Source: an uncultured Planctomycetota bacterium
GTDB lineage: Bacteria > Planctomycetota > Planctomycetia > Pirellulales > UBA1268
Assembly (NCBI GenBank): GCA_905477565.1
Contig: CAJQGO010000309.1
Span: 1-10,963, forward strand
Direction: 5' to 3'
DNA: 10,963 bases
A program made the position numbers and the translations under genes. A model generated the notes under the pieces. It was not told the origin of the DNA. It did not search any database and saw nothing but the letters and a program-made list of their open reading frames with translations. Within the stretch, counting starts at the first letter, position 1; the number at the start of each line of letters is the position of its first letter. Positions 1-6,525 of this stretch are shown piece by piece.

Positions 1-430
1 ACCCACCCATCCACTCAAGAAATTTTTGACCTGGCTCGCCTTTCTCAGCTTCCGTTGCCCAGTGAATCATCACAACACCAACCCCGGACTTCATCAGTGC
101 GTCAAATTGAGCCAGATGCGGATTGAGCACATGCCCTCGATGCCCCGTACAGAAGATAACAATGGTCGCGGCGTCTTCAAAAACAGATGGATCTTTCGGA
201 TAGCCAAGCAATGGAACGAGTACTGTTTCAACATTAAGACCTGATCGATCAAGAGCATCCGCGAGAATCATATTGCCGGCTCGATGCTCATGTTTCATTC
301 GCCCGTGACTAGGCTTCCCTGAAACAAAGACGATCTTTGCCGGCCTCTCAGCCTGGGCAGAGGCATTAAAAATGAAAAGAGAAGCTACCAGCAGACAGAA
401 AAAAGCACGCACCTTGAAACTCTGTCGCAT
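1..430 (-). CDS. ThuA-like domain protein, exported, 3' end cut by window edge
   Basis: This reading frame starts at ATG 428-430 and stays open for 143 codons to the left edge. A signal peptide is clear: basic start MRQSFKVR, hydrophobic core about residues 9-22, and likely cleavage after ASA (25) or AQA (27). The mature part begins KIVFVSGKPSHG, followed by an EHRAG segment, a PKDPSVFEDAATIVIF strand, FCTGHRGH, and GVGVVMIHWATE. This is the fold pattern of ThuA-like (trehalose-utilisation, class I glutamine amidotransferase-like) proteins common in planctomycetes. Their exact reaction is mostly unknown, though a role in sugar metabolism is usually assumed. A Shine-Dalgarno GGAG lies 7 nt upstream, inside the last codons of the propeller gene, with only 4 nt between stop and start. 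It is therefore probably the fourth gene of the operon, translationally coupled to the third. The C-terminal half is outside the window, so fusion to another domain cannot be excluded. Confidence 0.87.
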   Translation of the reverse strand, partial: MRQSFKVRAFFCLLVASLFIFNASAQAERPAKIVFVSGKPSHGRMKHEHRAGNMILADALDRSGLNVETVLVPLLGYPKDPSVFEDAATIVIFCTGHRGHVLNPHLAQFDALMKSGVGVVMIHWATEAEKGEPGQKFLEWMGG

Positions 431-434
431 CACA

Positions 435-2819
435 CTACTCCGAAACGAGTTCCAAACTATTCCAATACGCCCATTCATTCTGCCAATCATTTGCACGATT
501 TTCTAAAACCAGCGCGACACGACGGCCGGCAAATTCCGTCAAGTCGACCGACACATCAAGCCACTCGTCTGACTCAACTGTGTCCGGGCCAATAACGTAA
601 TCCGCCATAACTTTTCCGTTTGCGACAACGCGAAGTTGCCAATCACCATGTGGATGATGACTGACACGGAGTTTCAGTGATGTTTTCTTACCTTCGGGTA
701 TCGTGAGTTGATTCTTGCTCAGAACACACGGTGTTTTTCGATCGAGAGGATGTGTCTGTACCGCTGACTCATTCCGAAACACAGCATGCTCAACAACGCC
801 ACCTTCTCCAACATCAGACACTCGTAGCGCTGTAGCCATTTCCCCTTTTGCAATCTTTTTGATCAGGCCGTTCCATGCTTCGGCCTTTTGCACCTGATTG
901 ATCTTTTTATTGCTACCGTCGCCAGTAATCAAACGTCTCGCAACAAACTCTTGCAAACTCGGTATTTTCCCAGCCATCACAAGTTCAAGTGATTCACGTT
1001 GATACTCCGGCACCATCGGCTCCAACGCAAACCAGTACATACGAGGAAGATTATTATCACTAACATCTTCCACATGTGAGACGAGCCCTTGAAGAACTGA
1101 CCATCGCTGAGCGAATGGCAGTCGCTGCACTGCGGAAGCTAGATACAGCCTCACAACCTGTGACGGATCATCTTTCGCCATGACAATTAGTTTCTCAAGT
1201 GTGTCTGTCTCGAGAGCCCAGCCTGCATCCCGCTCTGGCTGAAACGCATTTGTTTCGCTCTTGTCACAGAGAAACTGAATTGACCATGCCCGAATATATT
1301 CATCTGCATCATCAAGCAGTTCATAAAGCTGGCCTTTCGTTAGTCCATCAGTCACATGTAACGCCCATAACGCTCGCAATCTCTTGGGTGGCTGTGATGT
1401 TGTGTTGAGTATGTCATTGAGTTTCTGATGAACCACTTTATGATTCAGCATTCCGCTTGCCTGCCGATGCTGCAGGAGAGTTCTTGCATGGCGGACGAAC
1501 CAATCGTTCGAATGCAACTGGCACTCAACGAGTTCTGCATCAGACATAGCAGAAAGATCTGGCGTCACCTTGTCCTTCACACCAGTCGGCATAATCCGAT
1601 ACACACGGCCACTGTTGGGAAACTTTACTTCATTGCCACAAATGTTCTGATCATGCCAATCAAGAATGTAAACTCCACCCTCAGGACCGACCTCAACGCT
1701 GAACCCAACCCATGCCAAATCATTCGTTGGTAAAAAATCATCACCATGATGACCAATAAAACTTGAACCATTCGGCTCAAGCACATCCGTTAATACAGCA
1801 TGCTCATGAATATTACACATGAATAGACGATCACGATATTCCGCTGGGAACGTATCTGCGAGGTAGAACCGAGCCCCCCCATGAGCGGACAGGTGTGTGT
1901 GATCACGAATGGTTTTTATGTCGTCATAGATATACGGATTGACGTGTGGCCGAGCTTGCTTGTGATACGTGCCGCCCTGCACGACATGAAAAAGATGCGG
2001 GATGACACAACATGTTGCACACCCCTGCCCGTAGTCGTTGAAATCAAATCCCCATGAATTTGATAATCCACGAGCAAAGATTTCAAAAGTTTTCCGAGTT
2101 GGATGGTATCGCCAGATACCGGCATCAATAAATTGACGCTGTGCATCTGTATCACCTGGCTTCCCAACATTGGAATACGTAAACACGCCATGACAGCCGT
2201 ACAACCAACCATCCGGCCCCCAAATGAAACTATTGAGCGTTTCATGCCGATCCTGAATACCCCATCCATCAAGTAAGACTTGTGCCGGTCCATCGGGGAC
2301 ATCATCACCATCTTCATCCGGAATAAAAGAAAAGTTTGGCGGCGACCCAACAAACACCCCACCAAATCCACAGGCAATCCCGGATGTGAACGTCAGCCTG
2401 TCCGTGAATGTCTTCTTTTTATCGAAGACGCCATCGCCATCCGTATCTTCAAGTATCTGAATTCGACTCACCGGGTCGTCAGTATGTTTTTTACGAGTTT
2501 GATAATTAAAATTTTCCACAACCCACATCCGGCCACGATCATCGAAACAGAAGGCGATGGGCTCAGCGACATCCGGCTCAGCAGCAAAAACAGATACTTG
2601 AAATCCATCAGGTATGGCCATTTTTGAAACTGCTTCCGCTGGTTTCAAAAATGGAGTGTCGCTGTCCTTGTGCTGTTTCTTTGGAAGTTGATTACGACTG
2701 TCATCAGCAGTCGCGAGAGGAATTGAGGCTATTCCATGCACAATAAAGACAGCCAACGCAACAAATGACACTACATTCCTGCGCTCGTAAGAGAATCGTT
2801 GCATTGATCGGTTTATCAT
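435..2819 (-). CDS. PVC-type exported beta-propeller dehydrogenase-like protein with HEAT and beta-sandwich domains
   Basis: The product has 794 residues. A signal peptide occupies about residues 1-38 (basic YERRN, hydrophobic VVSFVALAVFIVHGIA, cleavage near LATA|DD). Residues about 65-415 are a beta-propeller of the kind named in planctomycete and verrucomicrobial membrane-bound dehydrogenase domains (TIGR02604 type, related to glucose/sorbosone dehydrogenases). It shows IPDGFQVSVFAAEPDV, DDRGRMWVVENFNY, a calcium-loop-like DTDGDGVFD (125-133), CVIPHLFHV (271-279), RDHTHLSAHGGARFY and LDWHDQNICGNE (386-397). Residues about 420-635 are helical HEAT-like repeats. Residues about 665-794 form a predicted beta-sandwich of sugar-binding type. 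There is no CxxCH heme motif; CATCC (267-271) lacks the histidine. The partner heme domain is encoded just upstream and overlaps by four bases (ATGA). A GGAG sits 5 nt before the start. The likely role is oxidation or binding of a sugar in the periplasm; the substrate is unknown. Confidence 0.85.
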   Translation of the reverse strand: MINRSMQRFSYERRNVVSFVALAVFIVHGIASIPLATADDSRNQLPKKQHKDSDTPFLKPAEAVSKMAIPDGFQVSVFAAEPDVAEPIAFCFDDRGRMWVVENFNYQTRKKHTDDPVSRIQILEDTDGDGVFDKKKTFTDRLTFTSGIACGFGGVFVGSPPNFSFIPDEDGDDVPDGPAQVLLDGWGIQDRHETLNSFIWGPDGWLYGCHGVFTYSNVGKPGDTDAQRQFIDAGIWRYHPTRKTFEIFARGLSNSWGFDFNDYGQGCATCCVIPHLFHVVQGGTYHKQARPHVNPYIYDDIKTIRDHTHLSAHGGARFYLADTFPAEYRDRLFMCNIHEHAVLTDVLEPNGSSFIGHHGDDFLPTNDLAWVGFSVEVGPEGGVYILDWHDQNICGNEVKFPNSGRVYRIMPTGVKDKVTPDLSAMSDAELVECQLHSNDWFVRHARTLLQHRQASGMLNHKVVHQKLNDILNTTSQPPKRLRALWALHVTDGLTKGQLYELLDDADEYIRAWSIQFLCDKSETNAFQPERDAGWALETDTLEKLIVMAKDDPSQVVRLYLASAVQRLPFAQRWSVLQGLVSHVEDVSDNNLPRMYWFALEPMVPEYQRESLELVMAGKIPSLQEFVARRLITGDGSNKKINQVQKAEAWNGLIKKIAKGEMATALRVSDVGEGGVVEHAVFRNESAVQTHPLDRKTPCVLSKNQLTIPEGKKTSLKLRVSHHPHGDWQLRVVANGKVMADYVIGPDTVESDEWLDVSVDLTEFAGRRVALVLENRANDWQNEWAYWNSLELVSE
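438..441 (-). promoter_or_regulatory. Ribosome binding site for the ThuA-like gene, inside the propeller gene
   Basis: GGAG on the minus strand lies 7 nt before the ATG at 428-430 and overlaps the last sense codon of the propeller gene. It fixes the ThuA-like start and ties the gene to the operon. Confidence 0.6.
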
Positions 2820-4024
2820 GGCAACTCCACTTGCTCAGTCGTCCTCAAATATTTCACAAGATCGATGACCTCTTGTGGCTTCATGGCATCCAATTGTCCA
2901 TCTGGCATCATCGACTGTGGTGAAATCTTTCGGAAGTCGATGTCTTCTTTCGCAATGACAACTCTCGGCTGCTCCGGTGTTCGTAAGACAATTTTCGTAC
3001 CGTCTTCTTCAGCCAATACTCCATTTACAACACGGCCATCAACCGTCAGCACCGACACGGTCCTGTACGCATGTGGAACATCCAAACTGGGATACACACT
3101 ATTTAATAAGATGTAATCCAGATTTGCACGGTTTGCACCAGTTAATTCCGGCCCCACTTTTCCACCTTCGCCATACAGTACATGGCAGGCAGCACAGGTT
3201 TTCTGAAATACAGCCCTGCCTCGTGAAGCATCTGCTGCTGCCACAGCTGAGGGCTTGCACAGCTTTTTATATTTTTTAATAAGGTGCTCGCGTTCCGCAC
3301 CGACAACCGGTAGTGCACCATACACATCAGTAAACTTTTTCCCAAGAAGATTCTTTAGCGTCCGGGCCACCTGGACTGGGACCGCACTGGGTTGTATCTG
3401 ATTCATCTTCAAAGCTTCCAACAACGCCTCAGCGTAAGCCTTTCTGGAAGCGAGTGTTTCAATGACTGCTCGCTGGTGCTGGGCATTCAGTTTGGAATAA
3501 CGTGAGATGAGTACAGCTGGTGCCTCGTCATTTCTGACAATTGCGTAACCACGTATTGCACTGAGCGTCAGTGCTGGTTCGTCAATAAGCACTTTGAGTA
3601 GCTGTGAGGCCTCTTGGTTCTGCTGACCAAGCAAAAGACTCAATGTTGAACAACGCTGGGCAGCGGCTATGGTTGAATCTTGAACACACTCCAAAGCACT
3701 TGCAACTGCCACTGTGTCACCAAAGATTTGAGAGAGAGCCAAAGCATGTTGACGCACCGAAGCACTTGTGCTGCACGCAAGCGTAGTACTCAGCGTGGAC
3801 CAACCCTCTGGAGCACGAACACTCCTGCGACCTTCAAGCCCAAGGAGCATTCCCTTCAGTAGAGCGGCTTGAACACTGGTGTCTGTTGTAGACCCAACGG
3901 CAGTTACTACGAGCTGAAAAGAATCAACATCGTTACTGGCAAGGACGTCTTTCCCAGCACCTTGGACAAACAACAGGCCCAAGAGAATAAAAACCGTGAC
4001 GGTATGTTTTGCGTGCATTTGCAT
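2816..4024 (-). CDS. Exported HEAT-like protein with C-terminal PVC-type heme-c domain
   Basis: The product has 402 residues. The N-terminus is a signal peptide (MHAKHT, then VTVFILLGLLFVQ, cleavage after about A23 or A29). Residues about 35-250 are alanine- and leucine-rich helical repeats resembling HEAT or armadillo repeats. Residues about 265-402 are a cytochrome-c-like domain of the PVC CxxCH type (TIGR02603): GRAVFQKTCAACH with the heme-binding CAACH at 277-281, then GEGGKVGPELTGANR, a small beta insertion (TVSVLTVDGRVVNGVL), a probable axial methionine at 372 or 373 in SPQSMMPDGQLD, and the closing helix EVIDLVKYLR. The domain should carry electrons outside the cytoplasmic membrane, most simply for the propeller protein encoded next in the operon. 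The start is 3 nt after the stop of the oxidoreductase gene. An alternative start at Met3 is possible, and the ribosome site is weak, which fits coupling to the upstream gene. Confidence 0.86.
   Translation of the reverse strand: MQMHAKHTVTVFILLGLLFVQGAGKDVLASNDVDSFQLVVTAVGSTTDTSVQAALLKGMLLGLEGRRSVRAPEGWSTLSTTLACSTSASVRQHALALSQIFGDTVAVASALECVQDSTIAAAQRCSTLSLLLGQQNQEASQLLKVLIDEPALTLSAIRGYAIVRNDEAPAVLISRYSKLNAQHQRAVIETLASRKAYAEALLEALKMNQIQPSAVPVQVARTLKNLLGKKFTDVYGALPVVGAEREHLIKKYKKLCKPSAVAAADASRGRAVFQKTCAACHVLYGEGGKVGPELTGANRANLDYILLNSVYPSLDVPHAYRTVSVLTVDGRVVNGVLAEEDGTKIVLRTPEQPRVVIAKEDIDFRKISPQSMMPDGQLDAMKPQEVIDLVKYLRTTEQVELP
2825..2828 (-). promoter_or_regulatory. Ribosome binding site for the propeller gene, inside the heme-c gene
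   Basis: GGAG on the minus strand lies 5 nt before the ATG at 2817-2819, within the last codons of the heme-c gene. Together with the ATGA stop-start overlap it shows coupled translation of the two redox proteins and supports Met1 over the internal Met6. Confidence 0.6.
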
Positions 4025-4027
4025 AGA

Positions 4028-5170
4028 TTATTCCGTCTTTGCAACAGCCTGTGTTGGCAAAGTAAATTCTGGCAACCTCACGATTTCACCACCTTTCAGC
4101 GCCGACTCATGCGCACAGATACCAACACTCGTCCAGTTGGCACTCGTAAGGGCGTTGGGCCACGGATCACGATCGGTGAGAATGGATGTTACAAATTCGT
4201 GAACAAGATGTGGATGTGAGCCACCGTGACCGCCGCCCTGCAAAAATGAGAGATGATCTGCGTCGTGAATTTCCTGCGGAAGGGTAAACCTTCGAATCGA
4301 CTCAGGAAGAAGTTCAGCATAGTCGGGAACTTCGATTTTTTCTGGAATCTCTGGCTCTGGCTTTTTGGCTGTATGAATAACATGGGGCTCATTTTCAACT
4401 AATGTCCACTCAAAACTCTTCTTCGTTCCATAGACATCAAAACTCTCACGGTATTGCCTTGCGACGTCGTACAGACACCTCCAAACATGTGCCGTCAGAT
4501 CACTGTCTCGTAGTTTGATATGGCATGATTCAACAGCAAATTGATTACCAGACTTTTTGGCAATGTCTTCACGCACTGTGCCTGAACCGAAACAACTTAC
4601 ATACTCGGCAAAGTCATTGAGCAACCCAAGGCACGGACTCACGACGTGCGTGGCATAGTGCATGGGGATCATGCGCTCCCAATAATCAGGCCATCCATCC
4701 ATATCCTGAGGATGTGATGCTGCCACATGTTGAATTTTCCCAAGCTCACCTTTTTTATAGAGCTCCTTGATGAAAAGAAATTCCCGGCTGTAGACGACTG
4801 TTTCAGCCATCATGTATTTCAGGCCAGTTGCTTGTACCTTTTCAACAATCTGACGACATTCTTCGATTGTTGTCGCCATAGGCACAGTACACATCACATG
4901 CTTCCCTGCATCGAGCGCCTTGAGTGACATCCATGCATGGTCAGGGATTGGACTATTGATGTGAACAAAGTCGATGTCTTTGTCTGCGAGGACATCGTCA
5001 TAACTGGTGTATCGTTTTTCAATGCCGAATTGATCAGCAACTGCCTTTAGTTCGGTTTCGTTCCGTCGACAGACAGCAGCAACGTTTGCATTGGGGTGCG
5101 CCTGGTATATCGGTATGAACTCAGCACCAAAGCCGAGACCGATCATGGCAACTTGTACGGGGTCCGACAT
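4028..5170 (-). CDS. Gfo/Idh/MocA-family NAD(P)-dependent oxidoreductase
   Basis: The product is 380 residues, the usual length for this family of sugar and cyclitol dehydrogenases. The N-terminal Rossmann fold starts VQVAMIGLGFGAEF with the glycine-rich loop at 11-16. Residues about 130-380 form the beta-sheet substrate domain, with MHYATHVVSP (170-179) offering candidate catalytic histidines and the GGGHGGSHPHLVHEF stretch (312-326) seen in many members. The family EKP motif reads TVP (95-97), so the usual catalytic lysine position is Val96. No signal peptide or twin-arginine motif is present, unlike many planctomycete relatives, so this enzyme should be cytoplasmic while the next three operon products are exported. 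It is the first gene of the minus-strand operon, with a GGAG 5 nt before the ATG and a divergent regulator upstream. The substrate is not identifiable; a keto-sugar or glycoside derivative is a reasonable guess. Confidence 0.92.
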   Translation of the reverse strand: MSDPVQVAMIGLGFGAEFIPIYQAHPNANVAAVCRRNETELKAVADQFGIEKRYTSYDDVLADKDIDFVHINSPIPDHAWMSLKALDAGKHVMCTVPMATTIEECRQIVEKVQATGLKYMMAETVVYSREFLFIKELYKKGELGKIQHVAASHPQDMDGWPDYWERMIPMHYATHVVSPCLGLLNDFAEYVSCFGSGTVREDIAKKSGNQFAVESCHIKLRDSDLTAHVWRCLYDVARQYRESFDVYGTKKSFEWTLVENEPHVIHTAKKPEPEIPEKIEVPDYAELLPESIRRFTLPQEIHDADHLSFLQGGGHGGSHPHLVHEFVTSILTDRDPWPNALTSANWTSVGICAHESALKGGEIVRLPEFTLPTQAVAKTE

Positions 5171-5175
5171 TTTTT

Positions 5176-5179
5176 CTCC
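5176..5179 (-). promoter_or_regulatory. Ribosome binding site for the Gfo/Idh/MocA gene
   Basis: GGAG on the minus strand lies 5 nt (AAAAA) before the ATG at 5168-5170. It supports that start and gives the operon a conventional initiation site, in contrast to the regulator gene, which has none. Confidence 0.7.
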
Positions 5180-5218
5180 GTGCTCGCGGATGCATGACTG
5201 AAAAGTACCAATTGATGA

Positions 5219-5224
5219 ATTATA
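5219..5224 (-). promoter_or_regulatory. Candidate -10 box of the operon promoter
   Basis: The minus strand reads TATAAT, a perfect sigma-70 type -10 hexamer. Transcription would begin near 5212, leaving a leader of about 40 nt that contains the GGAG at 5176-5179. At 17-bp spacing the -35 position reads ACAAAA, a poor match to TTGACA, which suggests the promoter needs an activator. Confidence 0.5.
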
Positions 5225-5243
5225 AATGCTAGTAAAAACAATT

Positions 5244-5249
5244 TTGTAG
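5244..5249 (-). promoter_or_regulatory. CTACAA operator candidate C at the operon -35 position
   Basis: On the minus strand this is CTACAA in the context TTGTCTACAAAAT, 19 bp upstream of the TATAAT at 5219-5224. It therefore overlaps the -35 position, where class II AraC-family activators often bind. It also lies inside the short dyad TTGT-AG-ACAA (5244-5253). The hexamer recurs twice more in the same gap. Its role as a regulator site is inferred. Confidence 0.4.
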
Positions 5250-5292
5250 ACAATGTAATATTGCGCACCCTTACTACGCTATTTTACCATTT

Positions 5293-5298
5293 CTACAA
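5293..5298 (+). promoter_or_regulatory. CTACAA operator candidate A upstream of the regulator
   Basis: CTACAA on the plus strand in the context TTTCTACAACCG. It is a direct repeat of site B, 16 bp apart start to start. That is shorter than the roughly 21-bp half-site spacing familiar from E. coli AraC and XylR operators, so either the protein reads the sites differently or they are not a pair. Confidence 0.35.
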
Positions 5299-5306
5299 CC
5301 GTTTCT

Positions 5307-5315
5307 TGCTACAAT
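5307..5315 (+). promoter_or_regulatory. Extended -10 of the regulator gene, with CTACAA site B inside it
   Basis: The plus strand reads TGCTACAAT, fitting the extended -10 pattern TGnTANAAT with TACAAT at 5310-5315. Only seven bases separate it from the ATG at 5323, so transcription would begin at or next to the start codon and the mRNA would be leaderless. No Shine-Dalgarno exists between them; the intervening bases are almost all T. CTACAA site B (5309-5314) overlaps this box, which would allow self-repression. Confidence 0.45.
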
Positions 5316-5322
5316 TTTTTTA

Positions 5323-6468
5323 ATGAAACGATCTGTTGCTCTCGTTATTGAAACAAGCAATGAATACGCACGTGGACTCCTTCGCGGTATTCTTCGATAC
5401 CAGCAAGAGCACGAGAAGTGGACCATCGATTTGCCTGAGCAACATCGTCGCGCCGACCCGCCTCGATGGCTTCGCACCTATTCAGGGCATGGAATCATAG
5501 CGCGAATTGAAACCAAATCGATTGCTCGAGCTGTGCAAGCCACTCAGCTACCGGCTGTCGACGTGAGTTCTGCACGAGAGCTGTCCACCATACCGTGGGT
5601 CGAAACCGATGATCAGAAGATTGCGCAACTAGCCATCCAGCACTTTTTTGAAAAAGGGTTTCGGCATCTCGCTTTCTGTGGTGAAGGTTCATTTAATTGG
5701 TCCCGTTGGCGTCGCGATGCGTTCGTAGCCGAGGCAAAAAAAGCCGGTATCAACGCCCTGGTCTTTCATGTGGACGATGATTCAAGTGGTATGACTTGGC
5801 CACATGCTCGCCGGCGACTTATGCGTTGGCTTGCCGAACTACCCGAGCCATGTGGCTTGATGGCAGCTTATGATTCACTTGCTCGCCGCTTGATCGACTT
5901 ATGCATTCAAGCCTCGCGGCGCGTCCCCGAGTCTATTGCTATTCTCGGAGTCGATGACGATCCCCTGTTGTGCCAGCTTGCCACTCCTCCACTTTCCAGT
6001 ATCGTCCCTGACTCGGAAGGAGCTGGCTACGCAGCCGCCGAACAACTTGACTCAATAATGTCCGGCAAAAAGATAAAACGTCTCGATACTCTCTTGCCGC
6101 CGTTGGGCATTGCGACTCGTCAGTCTACCGATACGTTTGCCGTCGAGGACAAGGACGTATCGGTATCAGCACACTATATTCTGGCTCATGCCTGCGATGG
6201 AATTCAGGTTGATGACGTCGTCAAACAAACACAGCTTACCCGGCGAGCTCTTGAAACACGATTCAAAAAAGCACTCGGTAAAACACCCCATGCTTTGATC
6301 ATCGAAACAAGGCTATCGAAAGCAGAACGATGTCTTCGCGAAACCGCCCTGACTCTTGAACAGATTGCAGACCGTTGTGGATTTGAATACCCGGAATACC
6401 TGAGCGTCCTCTTCAAAAAACACCGGAACATGACGCCCGGTGAATATCGGCAACAACACCGACATTAG
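5323..6468 (+). CDS. XylR-type transcriptional regulator (LacI-like sensor plus AraC DNA-binding domain)
   Basis: The product has 381 residues, the length of E. coli XylR-like hybrids. Residues about 3-270 form a periplasmic-binding-protein/LacI-like sugar sensor: ALVIETSNEYARGLLRGI at the start, RWLRTYSGHGIIARIE, a VETDDQKIAQLAIQHFFEKG stretch as in LacI-family sensors, ILGVDDDPLLCQL (222-234), and PPLSSIVPDSEGAG. Residues about 280-381 are an AraC-type double helix-turn-helix: VDDVVKQTQLTRRALETRFK as the first unit, then LEQIADRCGFEYPEYLSVLFKK and the typical ending MTPGEYRQQHR. It is transcribed divergently from the oxidoreductase operon and is therefore the likely local regulator. The ligand is probably a sugar or sugar acid. 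No ribosome site precedes the ATG; the first base lies just after a candidate extended -10, so leaderless translation is likely. No upstream in-frame ATG is available. Confidence 0.93.
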   Translation: MKRSVALVIETSNEYARGLLRGILRYQQEHEKWTIDLPEQHRRADPPRWLRTYSGHGIIARIETKSIARAVQATQLPAVDVSSARELSTIPWVETDDQKIAQLAIQHFFEKGFRHLAFCGEGSFNWSRWRRDAFVAEAKKAGINALVFHVDDDSSGMTWPHARRRLMRWLAELPEPCGLMAAYDSLARRLIDLCIQASRRVPESIAILGVDDDPLLCQLATPPLSSIVPDSEGAGYAAAEQLDSIMSGKKIKRLDTLLPPLGIATRQSTDTFAVEDKDVSVSAHYILAHACDGIQVDDVVKQTQLTRRALETRFKKALGKTPHALIIETRLSKAERCLRETALTLEQIADRCGFEYPEYLSVLFKKHRNMTPGEYRQQHRH

Positions 6469-6525
6469 GAATCCACCCAGTGAATCAACATAACCAACTA
6501 CCGACAGTACATGCGCATGATGGAG
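6469..6525. other. Short convergent gap without a recognisable terminator
   Basis: The regulator and the permease gene end toward each other across 57 bp. A perfect 10-bp palindrome CATGCGCATG lies at 6510-6519, but it has no loop of stable length and no T-run after it on either strand, so I do not call it a terminator. Nothing else is visible here. Confidence 0.5.

Larger units (their letters stand above)
5171..5322. promoter_or_regulatory. Divergent control region between operon and regulator
   Basis: This 152-bp AT-rich gap separates the two divergent start codons. It contains a perfect TATAAT facing the operon, an extended -10 facing the regulator, and three copies of the hexamer CTACAA in two orientations, each listed separately. 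The arrangement is what is expected when an AraC/XylR-type regulator controls a neighbouring operon and its own gene from one region. Binding by this regulator is inferred, not shown. Confidence 0.7.

Noticed and set aside
26..244. Plus-strand open frame of 72 codons starting with TTG
   Set aside because: It lies opposite the ThuA-like gene, whose signal peptide, conserved segments and ribosome site make the minus strand the coding one.
2007..2021. CATCC cysteine cluster in the propeller protein as a possible heme site
   Set aside because: It lacks the histidine of CxxCH and sits in a propeller segment just before CVIPHLFHV that belongs to the family fold; the heme motif is in the neighbouring gene.
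6510..6519. Perfect palindrome CATGCGCATG between convergent genes
   Set aside because: It is too short, has no loop and no T-run on either side, so it is not a convincing terminator or operator.
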